Below the pieces are notes generated by a model. That model was not told the DNA's origin. It did not search any database and saw nothing but the letters and a program-made list of their open reading frames with translations. From the NCBI GenBank assembly GCA_015657605.1, contig JACDQO010000248.1:1-8361 (forward strand): a stretch of DNA of 8,361 nt. The letters are read 5' to 3'. The DNA comes from Limnohabitans sp. Lineage in GTDB: Bacteria; Pseudomonadota; Gammaproteobacteria; Burkholderiales; Burkholderiaceae_C. Below, piece by piece: positions 1 to 5,200 of the stretch (its first letter is position 1; every line of letters begins with the position of its first letter). A program made the position numbers and the translations under genes.

Positions 1-526
1 CTGCACTTCGGCGATGTTTTTTGTCCGACAAGACAAAGTTATCCGGCACGATGTTGCCCAAGTTCAACATGAAGGCTGTGACGGCATACACCTCTTCGGT
101 GGTCAGGGTCTTGGGATTGGTCCAAGGCATGGCCCGGTTGACGTAATCCCACAAGGTGGACACCGTGGGAACCTTCATCAAGGTGGTGCGTCCCGGGTAG
201 TCGGCGCGCTGCAAATTGGCCACACGACCGGTTTTGATGTCCTGGGCTGTCGTGCCGCCCACGATGGGGCTGAAGACTTCGTTGGACTCGCCGAACACAC
301 CATGGCAATGGGCGCATTTGGCCTCCCACACATCCTGACCTTTGGCCACCGAGCCAGAACCGACCGGCAAACCTTTGAAGTCGGGACGCACATCGATGTC
401 CCACTTGGCCACTTCTTTGGCCGTGGCCTCGCGGCCCACGCCTGGAAATTTGGTGCTCTGCGCGCTGGCCAAGCCAGCAGCAACCAGACAAACAAGGGCT
501 AAAACGGCATCACGAAACTTGGACAT
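1..526 (-). CDS. soxD: SoxD, cytochrome c subunit of sulfane dehydrogenase SoxCD (partial, 3' end off window)
   Basis: SoxD is the haem subunit that takes electrons from SoxC during oxidation of sulfane sulfur bound to SoxYZ in the periplasm. About 175 residues are visible. The N-terminus MSKFRDAVLALVCLVAAG followed by LASAQ is a Sec signal peptide with cleavage near residue 22. The haem site is C71-A-H-C74-H75, and M133 in RAMPW is the likely axial Met, as in known SoxD proteins. The ATG at 526-524 lies inside the end of soxC (17-nt overlap) with GAGGTG upstream, so the two genes are translationally coupled. Near the left edge the frame reads ...LSDKKHRRSA; removing one base from the T6 run at 17-22 gives ...LSDKNIAEVQ, which resembles SoxD continuations I know. 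A +1 frameshift or sequencing error is therefore suspected. The second haem domain, if present, lies outside the window. Identity is confident; the frameshift is an inference. Confidence 0.9.
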   Translation of the reverse strand, partial: MSKFRDAVLALVCLVAAGLASAQSTKFPGVGREATAKEVAKWDIDVRPDFKGLPVGSGSVAKGQDVWEAKCAHCHGVFGESNEVFSPIVGGTTAQDIKTGRVANLQRADYPGRTTLMKVPTVSTLWDYVNRAMPWTNPKTLTTEEVYAVTAFMLNLGNIVPDNFVLSDKKHRRSA

Positions 527-1874
527 TTTTCACCTCACCGTTTTCCTGCACCAACCAAGATTGGATGGCGTTGTTGTGATAAATGGATCGGGTGCCGCGC
601 ACAGCACGCAACTGTTGGTAAGTGGGCTGCACATGACCCGTTTCGTCTTGAGCGCGGCTTTGAATGATCGCCGGTTTGCCGTCCCAAACCCAGTTGAGGT
701 TGAATCGGGTCAGGGCCTTGGACAGCACCGGAGTTTCCAACCGCGCTTGCCGCCAGTTGCGCCCGCCGTCGGTGGAGACATCCACCCGTTTGATCTTGCC
801 CTTGCCCGACCAGGCCAGACCTGTGATGTTGTAAAAACCTTTGTCCAACAGCACCTGACCACCAGAGGGCGTGGTGACCACGCTTTTGACTTCTTGAATG
901 TTGGTGTATTGGCGCTGCAAACCATTGGGCATCAAATCAATGTAATGAATGGCCTCGTCTTTGGCGGCATATGGCTTGTCACCCACCTCGACCCGTCGCA
1001 AGTATTTGATCCAGCTCACGCCTTGCACACCAGGCACCACCAAACGCAAGGGGTAACCGTTTTCGGGGCGCAACATTTCGCCGTTTTGGCCATAAGCCAC
1101 GATGACTTCACCTGAGGTGATCAGGCTCATCGGGATGGTGCGGGTCATGGACGAACCATCCGCACCCTCGGCCAAGACAAACTTACCGTTCTTCAGGTCG
1201 GCACCCGCCAACTCGAGCAAGGTGATCAAGGGCACGCCCGTGAACTCGCTGCAAGAGATCATGCCGTGTGTGTACTGCACCGTGGGCACCGCCACATTGC
1301 CCCATTCGGTGGCCGTGTTGGCGCCGCACTCGATGAAAGCAAAACGCGAGACCGAAGGCAAGCGCATGATCTCGTCCATGGTGAACACCATGTTCTTTTT
1401 GACCATGCCGTTGATCATGAAGCGGTGCTTGGACGGATCGATGTCCCACCAGCCTTGGTGGTGCCGTTCGAAGTGCAAACCACTGGGCGTGACGATGCCA
1501 AACAAGGACTGCAGTGGCGCGAAAGAGACCGATGCTTGCGTGGTTTGCGTCAGACCGGGGCTTTGGCGGCGCTGCAAGTTGGCCTCGTACTGCGAAGGCT
1601 TGCCGTAACCTTCCGTCGCCACACCCTGGCCAAGACCTGTGGTGTGCTCCGGAAGATTCAAAATATTGGGATCCCCTCCCTCCACCGGGACCGGATTGCC
1701 CTGCGCCATGGCCATGGGTGCAGCGGCCCCCGCAGCAGCAGCGGCAAAGGCATTGCGGATGAAATCACGGCGGCCCTTTTTGCCCTCGGCAAAGACTTCC
1801 TTCACGCCGCTGGGGGTCAGAAAGTGTTCAGGTGCTTTTTGCACCCTTCCTGAATTGATGCTGTCTTCGTTCAC
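510..1874 (-). CDS. soxC: SoxC, molybdenum cofactor subunit of sulfane dehydrogenase (sulfite-oxidase family)
   Basis: SoxC is the molybdopterin subunit of the periplasmic SoxCD complex, which oxidises the outer sulfane sulfur on SoxY. The start is placed at GTG 1874-1872, which has AGGAG five bases upstream; this gives 454 residues, a normal length for SoxC. A GTG at 1967 and an ATG at 1910 are in frame but have no comparable ribosome site. The twin-arginine leader is RRDFIRNAF at residues 35-43, followed by an Ala-rich segment that ends near AMAQG (~57). The Mo-cofactor domain covers about 130-310, with FIECGAN at 180-186; C183 is the expected Mo ligand. The motif YTHGMISCSEFTGVPL at 201-216 is typical of SoxC. 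The C-terminal part (~325-430, including VDVSTDGGRNW) is the immunoglobulin-like dimerisation domain. It is intact, with no frameshift seen. It overlaps soxD by 17 nt. The 211-bp gap upstream holds a palindromic operator candidate. Confidence 0.95.
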   Translation of the reverse strand: MNEDSINSGRVQKAPEHFLTPSGVKEVFAEGKKGRRDFIRNAFAAAAAGAAAPMAMAQGNPVPVEGGDPNILNLPEHTTGLGQGVATEGYGKPSQYEANLQRRQSPGLTQTTQASVSFAPLQSLFGIVTPSGLHFERHHQGWWDIDPSKHRFMINGMVKKNMVFTMDEIMRLPSVSRFAFIECGANTATEWGNVAVPTVQYTHGMISCSEFTGVPLITLLELAGADLKNGKFVLAEGADGSSMTRTIPMSLITSGEVIVAYGQNGEMLRPENGYPLRLVVPGVQGVSWIKYLRRVEVGDKPYAAKDEAIHYIDLMPNGLQRQYTNIQEVKSVVTTPSGGQVLLDKGFYNITGLAWSGKGKIKRVDVSTDGGRNWRQARLETPVLSKALTRFNLNWVWDGKPAIIQSRAQDETGHVQPTYQQLRAVRGTRSIYHNNAIQSWLVQENGEVKNVQVS

Positions 1875-1996
1875 ACAAACTCCTGGTTTTGAGTGGGCTA
1901 TCCCGACCATTTCCAAACTGCCACTCGCCGTTACAACGAGACAAGTGGCTAGAGTCAGGTGCCACACGGTTCAAGCCCAAATGGTCATTAGGTTCG

Positions 1997-2018
1997 TATA
2001 TTCGGATATGCGAATATA
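1997..2018. promoter_or_regulatory. Perfect palindrome with ATTC-N8-GAAT core (SqrR/BigR-type operator candidate) upstream of soxC
   Basis: Arms TATATTCG (1997-2004) and CGAATATA (2011-2018) match perfectly around the hexamer GATATG. Inside lies ATTC (2000-2003), eight bases, then GAAT (2012-2015). This is the operator pattern published for the persulfide-responsive ArsR-family repressor SqrR and its relatives. The site is 123 bp upstream of the proposed soxC start, in the only sizeable spacer of the soxCD unit. TATA-rich sequence inside it could overlap a -10 box on the minus strand, which would suit repression. No ArsR regulator is encoded in the window, so the protein that binds it is unknown. 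The palindrome is seen directly; its role is inference. Confidence 0.65.
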
Positions 2019-2069
2019 TACGATAAGCCGTGAATCTGAATCAGGGATTACACGGGGACAACAATCGAC

Positions 2070-2085
2070 TCAGGGCAAACCCTGA
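2070..2085 (-). terminator. Short stem-loop just after the monohaem cytochrome stop codon
   Basis: TCAGGG (2070-2075) and CCCTGA (2080-2085) form a perfect 6-bp stem with a CAAA loop. It starts at the base next to the stop codon of the cytochrome gene on the minus strand. There is no T-tract after it in the minus-strand direction, so it is a weak intrinsic terminator at best. It may be an mRNA 3'-end stabiliser or have no role. Confidence 0.35.
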
Positions 2086-2409
2086 TCACTTGAATTTGTA
2101 GTGATCGCGGTTGAGAACCGCAGCCACAGAAGTCACTTCTTCCGGAAACATGCCCAGGTTCAACTGGCTGTTGCACTGCTCGACCATGCCGCGCAAAAAA
2201 CCCACCGTATTGATGCGTCCCTGGGGTTTGTAGATGGCGCTGCCATCGCCGCCTACTTTGGACACATGGCATGCGACGCATTTGTTTTCTGCGATCAATT
2301 TCTCACCGAGCTTGAAGTCGGCTTCTTTGAAAATTGCCGGTTGCGCCAAGGCAACGCTTGAGAGCGCCAAACCGACTCCAACACAAGCCCAAACTTTGAC
2401 GGATTTCAT
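2086..2409 (-). CDS. Periplasmic monohaem c-type cytochrome
   Basis: A 107-residue precursor. The chosen ATG (2409-2407) begins a clear Sec signal peptide, MKSVKVWACVGVGLALSSVA followed by LAQ, cleaved near residue 22-23. The upstream in-frame TTG at 2463 would bury that signal and lies beyond a terminator hairpin. The haem-binding motif is C44-V-A-C47-H48. The distal ligand is not obvious: M75 and M87 are candidates. The C-terminal stretch (C79-N-S, then NLGMFPEEV and AVLN) is conserved-looking and recalls small cytochromes in which Asn or another residue sits near the haem, but I cannot assign a named subfamily. It lies between a c-551-type cytochrome gene and soxC on the same strand, so a role in passing electrons from SoxCD or related dehydrogenases is likely but unproven. 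The ribosome site is weak (GGAA), and a terminator hairpin ends 15 bases before the start codon. Confidence 0.85.
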   Translation of the reverse strand: MKSVKVWACVGVGLALSSVALAQPAIFKEADFKLGEKLIAENKCVACHVSKVGGDGSAIYKPQGRINTVGFLRGMVEQCNSQLNLGMFPEEVTSVAAVLNRDHYKFK

Positions 2410-2424
2410 AGCAGTTTTTCCAAT

Positions 2425-2456
2425 AAAAAACCGCTCAAGGCGCGAACCCTGAGCGG
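2425..2456 (-). terminator. Rho-independent terminator between the two cytochrome genes
   Basis: On the minus strand the stem arms CCGCTCA and TGAGCGG (plus-strand 2431-2437 and 2450-2456) pair perfectly. Two further G-C pairs follow after one mismatch, with a 6-base loop. The stem is followed directly by six T (plus-strand A6 at 2425-2430). This is a textbook intrinsic terminator for the c-551-type cytochrome gene at 2525-2833. It ends only 15 bases before the ATG of the next cytochrome gene, so it could also act as an attenuator or mask that gene's ribosome site. Confidence 0.75.
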
Positions 2457-2524
2457 CGAACAAAAGCCACGAAGACTCATCGCGCTTTTAAATTGTCGAT
2501 TCAAACAAACCGCTAGTGGCTGGT

Positions 2525-2833
2525 TTATTTGGCACCTGCCAGAATCCAAGTGGCCAATGCCAGAGCGTCAGCATCACTCAATGAGGCTTGAGCGGGCATC
2601 GGGACTGGGCCCCACTTGCCAGATCCGCCGGCTTTGATGCTCTTGGCCAAATTGGCTGCAGCGTCTTTTTGGCCCGCATATTTTTTAGCCACATCGCTGT
2701 ATGAGGGGCCCACCATTTTTTTGTCAGCAGCATGGCAAGCCATGCAGTTGTTTTTCTTGGCCATATCCATGCTGGCAAAGGCGGGGGCAGAGGTCAAAGC
2801 GGCCACAGCGGCCAAAGCAAAAATCAATTTCAT
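2525..2833 (-). CDS. Cytochrome c-551/c-552-type monohaem electron carrier
   Basis: A 102-residue precursor of a small soluble class I cytochrome that shuttles electrons in the periplasm. The start at 2833 is set by GGAG six bases upstream; the in-frame ATG five codons earlier overlaps that ribosome site. The signal peptide MKLIFALAAVAALTSAPAFA is cleaved before SMDMAKK. The haem motif is C30-M-A-C33-H34. M79 in WGPVPMPAQ (75-83) is the axial Met in the classic c-551 context, and the C-terminal helix ends in ATWILAGAK. Length and layout match the c8/c-551 family closely. It is upstream of the second cytochrome and soxCD on the same strand but is separated from them by a strong terminator, so it may be expressed at a higher level than they are. 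Its own promoter probably lies in the AT-rich stretch about 2850-2890; I could not fix -35/-10 boxes with confidence. Confidence 0.93.
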   Translation of the reverse strand: MKLIFALAAVAALTSAPAFASMDMAKKNNCMACHAADKKMVGPSYSDVAKKYAGQKDAAANLAKSIKAGGSGKWGPVPMPAQASLSDADALALATWILAGAK

Positions 2834-2990
2834 CAAAAACTCCATCAATCGGGGTTGAATATAACCAGGCACTAATTTAACCGAAATCAATGCGGATAAA
2901 TGCAACCCAGACCCATTTCGGCGTCAGGGATTTTACTGAGGGCAAGCCGCGCAAAGACCCAAAGCCATCCCAAAATCGCGGCCATCGGCC

Positions 2991-3180
2991 TCAGTCAAAG
3001 GCAGGCTCTTCGGGTTTGACCACTGCTTTGCCAGCAGCAGCCCAAGCATCAAAACCACCTGCAATCGATCAACACATCGACTTGTTTGGGGATCTCGACC
3101 ACGCTCTGCGCCACCTGACTGGTGGGCAGCAAGAGCACGCCTTGCGCTACGCCGGTAGCGTGTTCTTGCGGCTCACGGAT
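2991..3180 (-). pseudogene. Rhodanese-like domain gene remnant (N-terminally truncated, internal deletion)
   Basis: On the minus strand, 3180-3049 reads IREPQEHATGVAQGVLLLPT and on through SQVAQSVVEIPK to VLIDC, then hits a stop. Shifting frame at 3062, bases 3062-2991 read AGGFDAWAAAGKAVVKPEEP then AFD and a stop. These are the front strand/helix part and the last helix of a single-domain rhodanese (persulfide sulfurtransferase). The part that normally sits between them is absent: the active-site loop after the catalytic Cys (CxxGxRS) and the following helix. The join also changes frame. No start codon precedes the first piece; it lies in frame directly after the MerR stop codon (3192-3190). 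The fragment therefore cannot encode a working sulfurtransferase as read here. An assembly error is possible but less likely than for the homopolymer cases. The remaining spacer, 2834-2990, holds no gene that I can see. Confidence 0.7.
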
Positions 3181-3189
3181 GTGGCTGCG

Positions 3190-4185
3190 TCATTGCTGAA
3201 ATCTGGAGACTTCGCTTTCACGCAAGTCGATGCCCTCATGCAATGCGATTTTCTCCAGCGCGTTTTCAAACAAAGAGCGTGCGGACCCTGAGATAGAGCG
3301 CAGATAGGAATGCAAGTGCGAGTCCTCGGCGTTTTTGTTCAAGCACTCTTGGCTGTATTCCTCAAAACTGGCCAACTGGGCAATCAGCTCGGCCACATGC
3401 CTCGGACACTCACACAGCACATTGGTCGAAATACCGGCCACGCGGCGCAAGGTCTGGTCTGAGTATTTGCGGCTGGCAATCACCGCACCTTGGCCACCGA
3501 ACTCCTCGGCCCGACTGCGGTCCACGAACAAGATCGATTGCAACAACTCCGCCAACTCTCCGTCAGAGATGGGGTCTCGCCGCACGATCATGCCCACCCG
3601 CTTCATGCTTTGCACCACGACATCGGGGGCAAAGTTGTACAGCACGATGGTCTGGGCAAAAGCGTGGCGCTGGGTCAAAGTCTGGATGGCAGAAAAAACC
3701 GAGTCTTGTAGCGAACTGACCCGGACCAACAAGACCTGCGGCTTACCGGACAAAGGCGCATGGCTGACCGAGGCCAAATCCTCCAATACATCGGTGACCT
3801 GAATACGGTGCTGGCTCAAGACCGAGGCAAATTTGATCGACTCCAGCCTGTTGGCCAATCCCAAACCCACCACCGCCAAGCAAACCGGCAAAGCCAACGC
3901 GGTTGCAGATGGTGTGCGCACGTCTTGGCTTGACAGGCGGCGCAACTGCTCCAGATCCAGGTGGGCAATGGCCCCGATGGCGTGCCCTGCCCCAATCAAC
4001 TGCTTGAGCAAAAGCGCCTTCGACACGTCGGGTTCGCCAAACAGGCGTTGGTTGCCCTCGGTTTTGAAGGGACTGAAAGCACCGTAACGGGTTTGCCAAA
4101 TGCGCAAGGTTGAAACCGGAATGGCTGTGGTCTTGGAGACAGCGCCGATGCGAAACAAGGGGCCAGAAGTTGAAGCAGAGGTCAA
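3190..4185 (-). CDS. MerR-family regulator with large C-terminal sensor region
   Basis: A DNA-binding regulator of about 331 residues, much longer than simple MerR proteins. The start is put at TTG 4185-4183, with AGGTG five bases upstream. An earlier in-frame TTG at 4233 has no ribosome site and would place the palindrome 4221-4243 inside the gene. The winged-helix domain spans about 11-79 (FRIGAVSKTTAIPVSTLRIW, then RYGAFSPFKTEGNQRLF), the form seen in CarH/LitR-like members. Residues ~95-225 alternate strands and helices like a B12-binding Rossmann domain, but there is no DxHxxG motif, so cobalamin binding is unlikely. The last ~100 residues are helical and carry C258-E-C260 and C281, possible redox, metal or persulfide sensors. 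It is divergent from an Rrf2 regulator and upstream of the cytochrome and sox genes, which suggests control of this cluster. The ligand is unknown. Confidence 0.82.
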   Translation of the reverse strand: MTSASTSGPLFRIGAVSKTTAIPVSTLRIWQTRYGAFSPFKTEGNQRLFGEPDVSKALLLKQLIGAGHAIGAIAHLDLEQLRRLSSQDVRTPSATALALPVCLAVVGLGLANRLESIKFASVLSQHRIQVTDVLEDLASVSHAPLSGKPQVLLVRVSSLQDSVFSAIQTLTQRHAFAQTIVLYNFAPDVVVQSMKRVGMIVRRDPISDGELAELLQSILFVDRSRAEEFGGQGAVIASRKYSDQTLRRVAGISTNVLCECPRHVAELIAQLASFEEYSQECLNKNAEDSHLHSYLRSISGSARSLFENALEKIALHEGIDLRESEVSRFQQ

Positions 4186-4200
4186 AGCAGCACCTATGTG

Positions 4201-4275
4201 GAGGTATTGCGTAGATTTTATGATGAAAAACAAAGTTTCATCAGGTTATTCACCATTTGCGTAGATAAATACCTC
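4201..4275. repeat. Nested inverted and direct repeats in the divergent merR-rrf2 control region
   Basis: GAGGTATT (4201-4208) is matched by its perfect inverse AATACCTC (4268-4275). Just inside each arm is the ten-base direct repeat TTGCGTAGAT at 4207-4216 and at 4257-4266, exactly 50 bp (about five helical turns) apart. A separate 23-bp palindrome sits in the middle. The block fills most of the 118-bp spacer between the two regulator genes and so probably contains both promoters and operators. Equal phasing of the direct repeats suggests binding by a multimer or DNA looping; that part is inference. Confidence 0.6.
4221..4243. promoter_or_regulatory. 23-bp palindrome, likely operator between merR and rrf2
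   Basis: TGATGAAA (4221-4228) and TTTCATCA (4236-4243) are perfect inverted arms around the seven-base centre aacaaag. The position is 36 bp upstream of the proposed MerR start and 60 bp upstream of the Rrf2 start. This fits autoregulation by the MerR protein or cross-control by the Rrf2 protein. Which of the two binds cannot be told from sequence. Confidence 0.6.
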
Positions 4276-4303
4276 AGAATCCTACTCAAAGGAGCTGATC
4301 ACC

Positions 4304-4798
4304 ATGATTTCAAACCGAACCATCAATGCCTTGGATGTGTGCGTGGTCATCGCTGAGCTGCAGCACAAAGGCCGGGTCTCCACCACCACCTTGTCCAACC
4401 GCCTTCATCTGTCGGTGTCCAATCTTGAGAGCATCCTCAAGCCACTCAAAGACCACCACATCGTCAGCGCCAACAAAGGCCCGGGCGGCGGCTACAACAT
4501 CCAAGGCGACATCGCCCTGGTGTCCATGTGGGACATCGCCTCTGCTTTTGAAAACACTTTGGAGCAGCAAGACAACGAGTCCGATGGTTTGTCCGCGCCA
4601 GCCAGTTATGAATGGGGTTTGGAGCAAGTGGTGATCGACACCTTGAGTCAATTCGTGCTGGCCGATTTCGTCGATCTGACGGCTGTAGAGACGCCAGTGG
4701 AAACCCCGATCCAAAACCGCTTCAAACTCAAGCCTCTGGCACCACCCCTGATTCCCAAAGCCCCCAATTCGGTGTTTCAGTTGTTCATGACCGTTTAG
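4304..4798 (+). CDS. Rrf2-family transcriptional regulator without Fe-S cysteines
   Basis: A 164-residue winged-helix regulator of the Rrf2/IscR family. The start ATG at 4304 has AAAGGAG nine bases upstream. The helix-turn-helix covers roughly residues 25-58 (STTTLSNRLHLSVSNLESIL, then KPLKDHHIV), followed by the hallmark wing GPGGGY (59-64). The family usually carries three Cys near residues 90-105 for an iron-sulfur cluster; here the only Cys is C13, so cluster sensing of the IscR/NsrR kind is ruled out. After residue ~85 the sequence departs from the family, with a Pro-rich tail (~130-158) that is probably flexible. It is divergent from the MerR gene and convergent with the SQR-membrane protein pair, with 50 bp between its stop and theirs. 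It probably regulates a neighbour; the signal is unknown. Confidence 0.85.
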   Translation: MISNRTINALDVCVVIAELQHKGRVSTTTLSNRLHLSVSNLESILKPLKDHHIVSANKGPGGGYNIQGDIALVSMWDIASAFENTLEQQDNESDGLSAPASYEWGLEQVVIDTLSQFVLADFVDLTAVETPVETPIQNRFKLKPLAPPLIPKAPNSVFQLFMTV

Positions 4799-4848
4799 TG
4801 CATCATCTTGCGGGGTTGAGCAAAATGAATGGCCTCTGTCTGCCGATG

Positions 4849-5172
4849 TCAGCGCTGGCGCATGGCCAACACAGGCCACATCAGCAGCGCAGCCGCAACG
4901 CCAACACCTGCGGCCATGCCCAGCAAAGCGGCCCAATCTACCCAATAAGTCATATCGACCAAGCTTGATTGGGTCATGGACGGCAAAGCCACCACGGCCA
5001 CCAATGCCACCAGCACGGCCACCGCGGCCAGCGTTGCTAACTTGACCCGCTTGAGCTTCTTGCGGTTGATCACCATCATCACGGCCCACATCAACACCAA
5101 AGGTGCCAGCGCGGGCAGCAGGCCCAAGGCCGTTTCGTAGGCGATGTTCATCGCCAGCCAAATTTCGTACAT
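4849..5172 (-). CDS. Small three-helix inner-membrane protein, function unknown
   Basis: I do not recognise the family of this 107-residue protein. It has three hydrophobic segments at about residues 11-34, 44-65 and 78-102. A basic loop (NRKKLKRVK, 36-44) between the first two is expected to face the cytoplasm, which puts the N-terminus outside and the C-terminus (MRQR) inside. The start ATG at 5172 has AGGAG six bases upstream. It begins 28 bp after the SQR stop codon on the same strand, so the two are almost certainly co-transcribed. That placement suggests a membrane partner or anchor for the exported SQR or a role in moving a sulfur species, but nothing in the sequence proves it. It has no Cys or haem motif, so it is unlikely to carry electrons itself. 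Confidence 0.8.
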   Translation of the reverse strand: MYEIWLAMNIAYETALGLLPALAPLVLMWAVMMVINRKKLKRVKLATLAAVAVLVALVAVVALPSMTQSSLVDMTYWVDWAALLGMAAGVGVAAALLMWPVLAMRQR

Positions 5173-5200
5173 ATTCGTCTCCTGATGTGGGGAGTGTGCT

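Noticed and set aside
342..1115. 257-codon plus-strand open frame opposite soxC/soxD
   Set aside because: It lies fully antisense to soxC and soxD, which have unmistakable motifs; composition is an antisense artefact of GC-rich codon use.
2890..3291. 133-codon plus-strand open frame
   Set aside because: It covers the rhodanese remnant and MerR 3' end on the wrong strand; no signal, domain or ribosome site.
4310..5161. 283-codon minus-strand open frame
   Set aside because: It runs antisense to the Rrf2 gene and out of frame with the membrane-protein gene, both of which have good ribosome sites and family features.
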